64,000 nucleotides of DNA. Source: Pseudomonas abyssi (GTDB lineage Bacteria > Pseudomonadota > Gammaproteobacteria > Pseudomonadales > Pseudomonadaceae). A program made the position numbers and the translations under genes. This document shows, piece after piece, positions 54,871 to 63,292 of this stretch. Location: positions 124,001 through 188,000 of the forward strand of contig NZ_NTMR01000009.1 in assembly GCF_002307495.1 (NCBI RefSeq), in the 5' to 3' direction. Every line of letters begins with the position of its first letter. Within the stretch, counting starts at the first letter, position 1. The notes under the pieces are model-generated. The model was given only the letters and a program-made list of their open reading frames with translations. It did no database searches and was not told the origin of the DNA.

Positions 54871-54973
54871 GGCCCCGCAGCCACACCCCGGCACACGATA
54901 TGACCGCTGCGGCTGCTCCCTTCCGGGCCTGACCGGGTTCACGGCTGATCATTGCGAGGGGACCGACGGGGCC
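54871..54973 (-). ncRNA. ffs: 4.5S signal recognition particle RNA
   Basis: The RNA of about 103 nt begins and ends with complementary GGCCCCG/CGGGGCC stems. The apical SRP domain contains the universally conserved GGTCAGGCCCGGAAGGGAGC (minus strand, about 54914-54933), with the GGAA tetraloop and the asymmetric loop that binds Ffh. It targets membrane proteins to SecYEG with Ffh and FtsY. It lies upstream of dnaX on the same strand, separated by the oppositely oriented chemoreceptor. Confidence 0.95.
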
Positions 54974-55013
54974 ACCATAGCGACCTGAGTGCTGACTGCT
55001 CTCAGGCCGCGCT

Positions 55014-55041
55014 ATTGTAACGGCTTATGCTCAAGTTACAA
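55014..55041 (-). promoter_or_regulatory. Candidate ffs promoter
   Basis: On the minus strand TTGTAA (55036-55041) and TACAAT (55014-55019) are spaced by 16 bp. Transcription from about 55007 would give a leader of roughly 33 nt before the mature 5' end, consistent with the RNase P-processed leader known for E. coli 4.5S RNA. Confidence 0.6.
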
Positions 55042-55049
55042 CCCGAATA

Positions 55050-56678
55050 TCAGGTTTTGAAGCGACCGACCTGCGCCTGCAGGGTTGAGGCCAGGCGAGC
55101 CAGCGCGTTGCTCGCATCGCGGCTTTCCTGGGAGGATTGAGCCGCCTGGTTCGACAGGTCGCGAATACCGCTGATGTTACGGGCGATGTCTTCGGTGGTC
55201 TGGCTTTGCTCTTCACAGGCAGCAGCGATTTGCGCCGCCATGTCGTTGATGCGCATCACCGAGGCTGACGTCTCGTTGAGCGAGGTTTCGGTTGCTCCCG
55301 CCTTCTCGACACTCTGCCCAGCCAGCTCCGCCCCACGCTGCATGACCGCAACCGCCTGACCGGTACCGGATTGCAGTTTCTGAATCATCTGCTGAATGTC
55401 TCGGGTCGAATCCTGGGTACGAGCAGCCAGTGCGCGCACCTCATCGGCCACTACTGCAAAGCCGCGCCCCTGCTCGCCGGCACGCGCCGCCTCAATAGCC
55501 GCATTCAGTGCCAGCAGGTTGGTCTGCTCGGCGATGCCTTGAATGACACTAAGCACACCGCCGATCTTGTCTGTGTCCTGCTCCAGGTTGTTGATCACGC
55601 CGGCGGCCTCTTCCACGTCTGCAGCGAGGCGTCGCAGGTCGTTCATGGTCGCGGACACCACATCAGAAGCAGCGTGGCCTTGACGATCGGCTTCGCGGGC
55701 GGCGTCGGCAGTGCTATGGGCGTTATCTGCCACCTCATGGATCGCTGCGCTCATCTCGGTCGCTGCGGTGCTGACCTGATCAACCGCCATGTACTGCTCA
55801 TTGACCAGTTTTTCCTGGCCGTTGGCAATGGCGCTCATTTCCTCGGCTGCCGAGGCAACCTGGAGCGTGGATTCGGCAACCTGGCGAATCAGCGTCTGCA
55901 GCTGCTCGAGAAAGGCGTTAACCGCACGACTGAGCTCACCTAGCTCATCGTTGGAATGCACCGCCACACGCTGGGTCAGATCGCCCTCGCCATCGGCAAT
56001 ATCGCGAATACGCTGCAACAACTCGCGCAGGGGGGTGGTAATCATGCCGGGGAAAAACACAATCATCAGTATGCAAACGACAGCCCCGATAATCAGCACG
56101 GTGGCGAGGCGCGCATGACTGGCGCTGACATCCGCCGCGGCTTCTACCTCCTCCGCGTCGGCCTGGCGGTTAACCAGCCCTGTCATCTGATCAATCAAAT
56201 CGCGTGCCCGGGTAAACTCCTCATAGCCGCGACCGTAGCTGATATTGGATGCCTGTGCGGCGGCGCCACTGCGCGCCAACCTGACATTCTCCATCGCCGT
56301 CGCCTTCCAGGTGGCAAAGGCACGAGTGAACTCGGCTGCCAAAGCCTTACCTTCAGGCGCGTCAGTTTCCTCGCCATAACGGGCGATGCGATCGCTGGCC
56401 TGCTGCAAGTTGTCGTTCAGCTCGGCATCCAGGCCCGCACTGTTCACGCCGGCAATGATGGCACGCTCGGCACTCAGGGCTTGATACAGGTCACGATCGG
56501 CTTCGAGCACCACACTGCTCTGCGGCAGCAACTCGGCAGCAACTCGATTCAAGCGCGACTCAACCGTGCCGAGCGCCAAGATCGCGAACAACCCCGACAA
56601 GGCCAGCAAGGCGGCCAGAATCAGCAGGGGGATGGTTAGTTTCCAGCGGAAGCTCATATCTCGGATCAGGCTAGGCAT
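55050..56678 (-). CDS. Methyl-accepting chemotaxis protein
   Basis: This 542-residue receptor has TM1 at about 8-34, a helical periplasmic domain rich in charged residues (35-190), TM2 at about 192-213, HAMP (TTPLRELLQRIRDIADGEGDLTQRV) and the cytoplasmic signalling domain with tip [29 protein letters not shown]. No C-terminal CheR-binding pentapeptide is present (it ends QVGRFKT). I chose the ATG at 56678 (MPSLIRDMSFRWKL). A sigma-28 promoter lies about 220 bp upstream. Confidence 0.93.
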   Translation of the reverse strand: MPSLIRDMSFRWKLTIPLLILAALLALSGLFAILALGTVESRLNRVAAELLPQSSVVLEADRDLYQALSAERAIIAGVNSAGLDAELNDNLQQASDRIARYGEETDAPEGKALAAEFTRAFATWKATAMENVRLARSGAAAQASNISYGRGYEEFTRARDLIDQMTGLVNRQADAEEVEAAADVSASHARLATVLIIGAVVCILMIVFFPGMITTPLRELLQRIRDIADGEGDLTQRVAVHSNDELGELSRAVNAFLEQLQTLIRQVAESTLQVASAAEEMSAIANGQEKLVNEQYMAVDQVSTAATEMSAAIHEVADNAHSTADAAREADRQGHAASDVVSATMNDLRRLAADVEEAAGVINNLEQDTDKIGGVLSVIQGIAEQTNLLALNAAIEAARAGEQGRGFAVVADEVRALAARTQDSTRDIQQMIQKLQSGTGQAVAVMQRGAELAGQSVEKAGATETSLNETSASVMRINDMAAQIAAACEEQSQTTEDIARNISGIRDLSNQAAQSSQESRDASNALARLASTLQAQVGRFKT

Positions 56679-56980
56679 AACGGTTATCACTCTTGTAGCA
56701 GACGCAGGCAGAAAAGGCCGCAGCGGGCCGGTTATTCCCTGAAACAGGCTCGATAGGACTCCGCCTTATCGACAGCAGCCGGGCGTAACCCTTCGCCCCG
56801 GGAAACCGTAACGACATCATGTTTCCCTTACACGACACTGACCCACCCTTGTTCCAGTAGCTTGGCCAGCGCTCCTCAATCCCATAATCAAATTATCGGC
56901 CAAGGCTCCCCGGGCATTAGCTGTTTTGCGTCAGTTTTTTCTCTATTTGCAGTCTAGTCGCAAAAAAGCGCCAACGCCGC
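56679..56980. other. Leader and intergenic region of the chemoreceptor (302 bp)
   Basis: This holds the 5' leader of the minus-strand receptor gene and, at the right edge, the AEC transporter terminator. A hairpin with TCGATAGG/CCTTATCGA arms (about 56749-56771) lies in the leader. A sigma-28 promoter occupies 56893-56919. No gene is seen. Confidence 0.6.
56893..56919 (-). promoter_or_regulatory. FliA (sigma-28) promoter for the chemoreceptor
   Basis: On the minus strand a perfect GCCGATAA (56893-56900) is preceded, 15 bp upstream, by TAAT (56916-56919; consensus TAAA). This is the flagellar/chemotaxis class promoter and fits expression of the downstream receptor with motility genes. Confidence 0.65.
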
Positions 56981-56981
56981 T
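56961..56981 (-). terminator. Terminator after the AEC transporter gene
   Basis: On the minus strand AGCG/CGCT arms with a GC-rich loop are followed by six T. The stem is short but directly abuts the stop codon. Confidence 0.45.
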
Positions 56982-57901
56982 CAAACAAAGATCCAGGAAA
57001 TCATCAGCGGGATATACACCAGCGCCACCAGCGTGCTGAGCAGTGCTGTGCCAGCGACCTGCCGCGGATGGGTGTCCAGCAGCGTCGCGATCACCACGGT
57101 ATTGGCGGCAATGGGCGTAATGGAGATCAGCAGAATCGCTTGGTAGACATCCTGCCCGTACAGCTGGGTCACGTGGCTATCGAACCAGCACAGTGCCAAG
57201 GCCATCAGCGGCCAGCTGACAAACTTGCCCAGCAACGCCAGCCCGGTAAAGCGCAAGTCACCGGCCAGCCCCTGAAAGCTGAGAATACTCATGCCGATGA
57301 TCATCATGCCAAAGACGCTGTAAGCACCGCGCAGATTGTCAAACAGCGGTACGAATGCCTCAGGGATCGACAGACCGCTGCTGTTGAGCAACACAGCCAG
57401 AAAAAAAGCGTATAGCGACGGCAAGCGCGCGACTTTCAGCAGGCAATCACGAATACCGAAGCGCCCGCGGGCAGCCAGATAGAACCCGACCGAGGTTTCA
57501 AATAACGTGGTGCCCAGCATGCAGACGATGTAGATCGACAATCCCTGCTCACCAAACAGCAACAAGGCCACCGGTATGCCGAAATAACCGGTGTTGCCGG
57601 TGCCAACGGCGAGCGGAATCATGTTGGCGCCGGACTGCGGAAACCACCGTCTCGCGATCAGCAGGTGCAGCCAGCCCAGCAGGCTGCAGACGCCGAAAGT
57701 GAGAAAGGGCAAGGCGATGACTTCAGCGGACAGGGGCGCGCGCATCACACCGGCAAAGACCACCGACGGCGTGACGATATACATCATGATGCCGGCGATA
57801 TGCCGCCCACTGGCCTCCAGATAGCGTCCGGCCAACCAGCCAAGACCCACCGTGACGTAGAGCGGCAGCAGTTTATACAGCAGGGCAAGAGCAGCCAGCA
57901 T
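56981..57901 (-). CDS. AEC-family (auxin efflux carrier-like) transporter
   Basis: This 306-residue protein has ten helices in two halves, with AVGTGNTGYFGIPVALLLFGEQG and ITPIAANTVVIATLLD as family segments. Bacterial members export malate, malonate or other small acids. GAGGCG precedes the ATG. It follows tpm by 8 nt in one transcript. Confidence 0.88.
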   Translation of the reverse strand: MLAALALLYKLLPLYVTVGLGWLAGRYLEASGRHIAGIMMYIVTPSVVFAGVMRAPLSAEVIALPFLTFGVCSLLGWLHLLIARRWFPQSGANMIPLAVGTGNTGYFGIPVALLLFGEQGLSIYIVCMLGTTLFETSVGFYLAARGRFGIRDCLLKVARLPSLYAFFLAVLLNSSGLSIPEAFVPLFDNLRGAYSVFGMMIIGMSILSFQGLAGDLRFTGLALLGKFVSWPLMALALCWFDSHVTQLYGQDVYQAILLISITPIAANTVVIATLLDTHPRQVAGTALLSTLVALVYIPLMISWIFV

Positions 57902-57909
57902 CTGACGCC

Positions 57910-58560
57910 TCAGGCAGAAATGAGATAAACCCGTTCAACCAGCGCCTGCATACCCTGGCTGGCAAAAACCGCGTGATCGGCCAGTACATCCTGCTCGTCC
58001 AGCAGCTCGATCGAGCAACCTGCGTAGAGTCGTCGTACCTCTTCGTCTGGCACGCTGAAGGGCGGTCCCGGGCGCTGCTCCTGAGGATAGTCCAAAGTTA
58101 CCAGCAGCATTTTCCAGCCGCCCGGCAACAGCTGCCGCAGATGGGCCACGTAGCACTCGCGCATGGCCGGCGGCAACGCGATCAACGCAGCGCGGTCGTA
58201 CACTGCCGCCACCTCGGCCACGTGCTCGGGCTGCAGGCCAAAGTAATCACCACACAACAGACTGAAACCACTGCCGCTAGCCACCTCAAAGCTGCCCTGC
58301 TGGGTCCACTGCAACGCCAGCTCATGTTCCTCGCCAAAGGCCTCGAGTGCACTGCGCGCCAGCTCGACGCCCAGCACCTGGTGCCCCTGAGCGCGCAGCC
58401 AGATCAGATCAAGCGACTTGCCGCACAAGGGCACCAGGACCGACTCTGCCCCGCCAAGGGCCAGGCGCGGCCACCACTGCTGTAACAGCGGGTTGGTTGC
58501 CGCCTTGTGAAAGCCTATTTCCCCGCGCTGCCACCGCTCTTGCCAGAATGCTGCGTCCAT
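57910..58560 (-). CDS. tpm: Thiopurine S-methyltransferase
   Basis: This 216-residue TPMT has FWQERWQRGEIGFHK at its start, SAM motif VLVPLCGKSLDLIWL, VLGVELA and YDRAALIALP. Pseudomonas Tpm methylates selenite, tellurite and thiopurines and is linked to metalloid resistance. GAGGACAGT precedes the ATG at 58560. It is divergent from the antiporter gene. Confidence 0.94.
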   Translation of the reverse strand: MDAAFWQERWQRGEIGFHKAATNPLLQQWWPRLALGGAESVLVPLCGKSLDLIWLRAQGHQVLGVELARSALEAFGEEHELALQWTQQGSFEVASGSGFSLLCGDYFGLQPEHVAEVAAVYDRAALIALPPAMRECYVAHLRQLLPGGWKMLLVTLDYPQEQRPGPPFSVPDEEVRRLYAGCSIELLDEQDVLADHAVFASQGMQALVERVYLISA

Positions 58561-58668
58561 ACTGTCCTCACTACACACAATGCATTGACTATACAGTAAT
58601 TTTTTTACTGCACCGGGACAGAGGCGATATAGTGGAGCCGTTCGTACCACCCGCCATCGAGTTGCCCC

Positions 58669-60411
58669 ATGGACTACATCAACACCCTATTCCTGATAGG
58701 TGCAGTGCTGCTCTGCTTCAGCGTCCTGGCCAGCTCGCTGTCCTCGCGCCTGGGCATTCCACTGCTGTTGATCTTTTTGGTCATCGGCATGCTCGCGGGT
58801 GTCGACGGCATCGGGCGTATTCAGTTTGAGGATGCCAACAGCGCCTTCCTCATCGGCAGCCTGGCGCTCGCCATCATCCTGCTCGATGGCGGTATGCGTA
58901 CCCGCGTGGAAAACTTCCGGGTCGGCCTCTGGCCGGCCATGTCGCTGGCCAGCCTGGGTGTTCTGATCAGTGCCGCACTGACCGGCGCGCTGACCGCGTG
59001 GATGCTCGAACTGCATTGGCTGCAGGGGCTGCTACTGGGAGCCATCGTCGGTTCGACCGATGCGGCGGCGGTATTCTCACTGCTGCAGGGCAAGGGGCTG
59101 AACCTCAAACAGCGCGTTGGCGCGACGCTGGAGATCGAATCCGGGTCCAACGACCCGATGGCGATTTTCCTGACCATCACGCTGGTTGAAATGCTCGCCA
59201 ACGGGCAGACCAGCTTCAGCTGGTCCTTTGCCCTGCTGCTGATCGAGCAGTTTGGCATCGGCGCCCTGTGCGGCCTGGCGGGTGGCTTCGGTCTGGTCTG
59301 GCTGGTCAACCGGGTCACCCTGCCCGCCGGCCTCTACCCGCTGCTGATCACCAGCGGCGCCATCATGGTCTTTGCCGCCACCAACAAGATCGGCGGCAGC
59401 GGTTTTCTGGCGATCTATCTGACCGGCCTGATTCTGGGCAACAAACGCGTGCGCAACCTGCAGAACATTCTGCAGGTGCAGGATGGAATGGCCTGGCTCA
59501 GCCAGATCGGCATGTTCCTGATGCTCGGCCTGCTGGTCACCCCCAGTGAGATGGTCATCATCGCCGTGCCAGCGATCGTGATCGCGCTCTTCCTGATTCT
59601 GGTCGCGCGCCCTATCGCCGTGCTGATCTGCCTGGCACCCTTTGTATTCTCCTGGCGGGAGCGGATGTTTATCGCTTGGGTCGGTTTACGCGGCGCTGTG
59701 CCCATCATTCTGGCGATCTTTCCGCTGCTGGCCGGCCTGGAACAGGCACAGCTGCTGTTCAACCTGGCCTTCGTCGTGGTGCTGGTATCGTTGCTGTTGC
59801 AGGGCTCATCCCTGCCGTTGGCAGCGCGGCTGTGCAAGGTAGAGATTCCCCCCCAGCCCGAACCATTGCAACGCACCAGCCTGGACACCGCCATCGAGGG
59901 CGACTTTGAGCTGTTGATCTACCAACTGGACAACGCCAACTGGTGCGTCGGTGTCGCCCTGCGGGATCTGAAGATGCCGGACGACACGCGTATCGCGGCC
60001 GTGTTTCGTGGTAACCGCCTGCTGCACCCCACCGGCAGCACACAGCTGGCACTCGACGATGTGCTCTGCGTCGTCGGCCGGCCGCGCGATCTGCCCGCCC
60101 TGTCCAAGCTGTTCAGCAAGGCGCAGCCACCACGCCGACTGGAAAGCCGCAGCTTCTTTGGTGACTTTATTCTCGAAGGTGACGCAACGCTCGGTGAGGT
60201 TGGCAAGTTTTACGGCTTTGCCGTACCCGAAGACATGCGCGACCAGACCCTGGCGGCTTTCTTCAGCCGACAGTTCGGCGGCCACCCCGTGGTCGGCGAC
60301 CAGATCGAGTGGGAAGGTCACACCTGGGTCGTGGCCGCCATGGACAATGACTGGATCCTCAAGGTGGGCCTCAAGCTCGGCAACGGTGGCGGCCCGGTCC
60401 TGGGATTCTAG
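58669..60411 (+). CDS. nhaP2: CPA1-type K+/H+ antiporter NhaP2
   Basis: This 580-residue protein matches E. coli CvrA/NhaP2 (578). A 12-13 helix exchanger domain (1-390) contains the transport-site segment [13 protein letters not shown] and [11 protein letters not shown]; a TrkA-C (RCK) domain at about 400-485 and a CorC/HlyC-type C-terminal domain follow ([11 protein letters not shown]). It exports K+ (and Rb+) in exchange for protons under osmotic or alkaline stress. Confidence 0.93.
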   Translation: MDYINTLFLIGAVLLCFSVLASSLSSRLGIPLLLIFLVIGMLAGVDGIGRIQFEDANSAFLIGSLALAIILLDGGMRTRVENFRVGLWPAMSLASLGVLISAALTGALTAWMLELHWLQGLLLGAIVGSTDAAAVFSLLQGKGLNLKQRVGATLEIESGSNDPMAIFLTITLVEMLANGQTSFSWSFALLLIEQFGIGALCGLAGGFGLVWLVNRVTLPAGLYPLLITSGAIMVFAATNKIGGSGFLAIYLTGLILGNKRVRNLQNILQVQDGMAWLSQIGMFLMLGLLVTPSEMVIIAVPAIVIALFLILVARPIAVLICLAPFVFSWRERMFIAWVGLRGAVPIILAIFPLLAGLEQAQLLFNLAFVVVLVSLLLQGSSLPLAARLCKVEIPPQPEPLQRTSLDTAIEGDFELLIYQLDNANWCVGVALRDLKMPDDTRIAAVFRGNRLLHPTGSTQLALDDVLCVVGRPRDLPALSKLFSKAQPPRRLESRSFFGDFILEGDATLGEVGKFYGFAVPEDMRDQTLAAFFSRQFGGHPVVGDQIEWEGHTWVVAAMDNDWILKVGLKLGNGGGPVLGF

Positions 60412-60449
60412 GGCAGCACGGCCCCATCGCGCCGGCCCGCGCCCCACGC

Positions 60450-60480
60450 TTGACCTTCACATGATGTCAGGGTTCATGCT
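60450..60480 (+). promoter_or_regulatory. CueR-controlled copA promoter
   Basis: TTGACC (60450-60455) and CATGCT (60475-60480) are 19 bp apart, the long spacer of MerR-family promoters. The spacer holds an imperfect dyad with arms ACCTTCACAT and ATGTCAGGGT around a central G (60453-60473), matching 8 of 10 positions and resembling the E. coli copA CueR site. Confidence 0.8.
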
Positions 60481-60510
60481 GCAATGGAGTTAACAGCGCA
60501 GGAGCAGGTC

Positions 60511-62883
60511 ATGTCGGAGATTACATTGCAGCTTGGCGGTATGAGCTGTGCCGGATGCGTCGGCCGGGTTGAGCGAGCCCTTGCAGGCGTCGACGGCATC
60601 CAACGGGTGGCAGTCAACCTGGCGGCGCAAACCGCCCGCATGGATGTACAGACCAACAGCCAGCTACTGGCCGTTGAAAAGGCACTGCAGCAGGCGGGCT
60701 ACCCCGCCGAACAGCAGACCCGCCAGATACAGATTGGCAACCTGACCTGCGCCAGCTGCGTGGGCCGTGCCGAGGCTGCCCTGGGCACGGTGCCGGGTGT
60801 GCTCGATGCCCAGGTCAATCTGGCCAGCCAGCAAGCCCGTGTGCGGATGCTGCAAGGTACGGATCAGGACGCCCTGCTGCGCGCGCTGCGTCAGGCGGGT
60901 TATCCCGGACAGTGGGTGGATTCCGACGCCCCCGCCGCCGAGGCGGGGCCGGACCTGGCCAAACAACGGCGACGTGTGATCATCGCCGCCCTGCTCAGCG
61001 CGCCCATGCTGCTCAGCATGCTCCCTGCCCTGCTGGGCGCCGGCCACTGGATGCTGCCAGGCTGGCTGCAGCTGATTCTGGCGAGCATCGTGCAGTTTGT
61101 CTTCGGCGCCACCTTCTACCGTGGCGCGTGGCATGCCCTGCGGAACCGCACAGCCAATATGGACCTGCTGGTGGTGCTGGGCACCAGCGCCGGTTGGGCG
61201 CTGAGCACCTGGAACCTGCTTACCCAGTCGCCTGGTACCGAGCTGCACCTGTACTACGAGGCCTCTGCGGTCATCGTCACCTTCATCCTGCTGGGCAAAT
61301 ACCTGGAAAACCGCGCAAAAGGGCAAACCCTGGAGGCGATACGTGCCCTCACCGCCCTGCGCCCTGATACGGCCCGGCTACGTGATGCCGAGGGCGAACG
61401 CGATGTCCCCCTCAGTCAGGTGCTGCCGGGCGACCAACTGGTCGTGCGCGCCGGCGAACGCATTCCGGTGGACGCCGAGATTGTCGAGGGCGACAGCCAT
61501 ATCGACGAATCCATGCTCACCGGCGAGAGCCTGCCGGTCAGTCGCGGCCCCGGCCAGGCCGTGCGTGCCGGCAGCCTGAACCAGGACGGCGTATTGCTGC
61601 TCAACACCACCGGCGTCGGTCAGGACACCCTGCTGGCGCAGATAGTGCGCATGGTCGAAAACGCGCAAAGCTCCAAGGCGCCCATCCAGCGCCTGGTCGA
61701 TCGCGTCGCGGCGGTATTCGTCCCGGTGGTGATTGCCATCGCGCTGATGACCTGGGTGCTCGGCAGTTTCTTCATCGGCCCGCAGGCGGCGCTGCTCAAC
61801 GCCATTGCCGTGCTGGTCATTGCCTGTCCCTGCGCCCTGGGGCTCGCCACGCCGACCGCCATCATGGTCGGCACCGGGGTAGCCGCACGCCACGGCATTC
61901 TGATTCGCGACGCCGAAGCGCTTGAGCGCGCCCGCCTGGTCAACGCCGTGATCTTTGACAAAACCGGCACCCTGACCCGTGGCAAACCCGCGCTGACCCG
62001 CGTCGAGCCTCTGAACGGGCATAGCGCCGAAGACGTACTGCGCGTGGCCCTGGCCCTGCAACAACAGGCCGAGCATCCGCTGGCCCGCGCTCTGTGCGAC
62101 TACGCCGCCGAACAGGGTATCGAGACAGCGCCCGCCGACAACCTGCAGGTGCTTGCCGGTCGCGGCGCCCAGGGTTTGGTTGACGGCCAGAGCGCCTGGC
62201 TGGGCAGCGCCCGCCTGCTGGAAGAGCAACACCTGGATCTGACGCCCTGGCAGCAACAGGCCGCCGAGTTGCAGGCTGACGGGGCAAGCCTGTCCTGGCT
62301 TGCCCGGGGCGATCAGGTCCTGGGCCTGCTGAGCTTTGCCGACAGCCTGAAGGACAATGCCCGCGCCACCATAGACCGTCTGCAGGCGCAGCACATCGAG
62401 TCCCTGCTGATCAGCGGTGACAGCCAGAGCGCCGCCGAGCACATCGGCCGCCAGCTGGGACTCGACCAGGTCCGCGGCAGCGTGCTGCCAGCCGACAAGG
62501 TCAGTGAAGTGCAGCGCCTGCAGCAACAGGGCAAGGTTGTGGCAATGATCGGCGACGGCATCAACGACGCACCTGCGCTGAGCAGCGCCGATGTCGGCAT
62601 GGCCATGTCGACCGGCACCGATGTCGCCATGCACAGCGCCGGCATCACCCTGATGCGCGGTGACCCGGCCCTGGTACCCATGGCGCTGGCGCTGTCACGC
62701 CGCACCGGCGACAAGATTCGTCAGAACCTGTTCTGGGCTTTCGTGTACAACTGCCTGGGCATTCCGCTGGCCGCCTTTGGCCTGCTCAACCCGATGATCG
62801 CCGGTGCCATGATGGCAGCCAGCAGTGTCTGCGTGGTCAGCAATGCGCTGCTGCTCAAGCGCTGGCAACCGGAGGAGGCATGA
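60511..62883 (+). CDS. copA: Cu(I)-exporting P1B-type ATPase CopA
   Basis: This 790-residue pump has two N-terminal HMA metal-binding domains (Cys13/Cys16 and Cys80/Cys83), eight membrane helices, the transport motif CPC (Cys439, Cys441), phosphorylation Asp483 in DKTGT, HP in EHPLARAL, GDGINDAPAL and the YN/MxxSS motif of Cu(I) pumps near the end (MMAASS). It moves cytoplasmic Cu+ to the periplasm. The ATG at 60511 has AGGAG upstream. Its TGA overlaps the cueR start by 3 nt. Confidence 0.95.
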   Translation: MSEITLQLGGMSCAGCVGRVERALAGVDGIQRVAVNLAAQTARMDVQTNSQLLAVEKALQQAGYPAEQQTRQIQIGNLTCASCVGRAEAALGTVPGVLDAQVNLASQQARVRMLQGTDQDALLRALRQAGYPGQWVDSDAPAAEAGPDLAKQRRRVIIAALLSAPMLLSMLPALLGAGHWMLPGWLQLILASIVQFVFGATFYRGAWHALRNRTANMDLLVVLGTSAGWALSTWNLLTQSPGTELHLYYEASAVIVTFILLGKYLENRAKGQTLEAIRALTALRPDTARLRDAEGERDVPLSQVLPGDQLVVRAGERIPVDAEIVEGDSHIDESMLTGESLPVSRGPGQAVRAGSLNQDGVLLLNTTGVGQDTLLAQIVRMVENAQSSKAPIQRLVDRVAAVFVPVVIAIALMTWVLGSFFIGPQAALLNAIAVLVIACPCALGLATPTAIMVGTGVAARHGILIRDAEALERARLVNAVIFDKTGTLTRGKPALTRVEPLNGHSAEDVLRVALALQQQAEHPLARALCDYAAEQGIETAPADNLQVLAGRGAQGLVDGQSAWLGSARLLEEQHLDLTPWQQQAAELQADGASLSWLARGDQVLGLLSFADSLKDNARATIDRLQAQHIESLLISGDSQSAAEHIGRQLGLDQVRGSVLPADKVSEVQRLQQQGKVVAMIGDGINDAPALSSADVGMAMSTGTDVAMHSAGITLMRGDPALVPMALALSRRTGDKIRQNLFWAFVYNCLGIPLAAFGLLNPMIAGAMMAASSVCVVSNALLLKRWQPEEA

Positions 62884-63284
62884 ATAGAAGTATGAATATC
62901 AGCCAGGCCGCCAGGGCCAGTGGCCTCAGTCCGCGGATGATTCGGCACTATGAAAAAATCGGTCTGCTGCCAGCGCCGCCGCGCAGTGATGGCGGCTATC
63001 GTCAGTACGGCGATAGCGACCTGCACACCCTGGGCTTTATCCAGCGGGCGCGGCGCCTCGGCTTCAGCATGGAGCAAATCGCCCGACTGCTTCAGCTGTG
63101 GCAGGACCGCTCGCGCTCCAGCGCCGAGGTTAAAGCGCTGGCCGGCGAGCATCTGAAGGAGCTGGAGGCGCGTATCGCCGACCTGCAGGCCATGCACGCC
63201 AGTCTGGCGCAATTAGCCGATTGCTGTCAGGGTGACCACCGCCCGGACTGTCCGATCATCAACTCGCTGGCCAGCCCTTGCTGA
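62880..63284 (+). CDS. cueR: Cu(I)-responsive MerR-family regulator CueR
   Basis: This 134-residue activator has a winged-helix HTH (MNISQAARASGLSPRMIRHYE), a long dimer helix and the CueR metal loop, Cys116-x7-Cys124 (CQGDHRPDC). The CxxxxxxxC spacing is the Cu+/Ag+/Au+ type. It starts ATGA-overlapped with copA, so the pump and its own activator share the CueR-controlled promoter; a second promoter cannot be excluded. Confidence 0.92.
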   Translation: MNRSMNISQAARASGLSPRMIRHYEKIGLLPAPPRSDGGYRQYGDSDLHTLGFIQRARRLGFSMEQIARLLQLWQDRSRSSAEVKALAGEHLKELEARIADLQAMHASLAQLADCCQGDHRPDCPIINSLASPC

Positions 63285-63292
63285 GACGCCCC

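Noticed and set aside
56740..56830. Possible c-di-GMP-I riboswitch before the chemoreceptor gene
   Set aside because: Fragments such as GCCGGGCGTAACC recall the aptamer, but the conserved GGNCAAACC and GGGACGCAAAGCC parts are missing on both strands.
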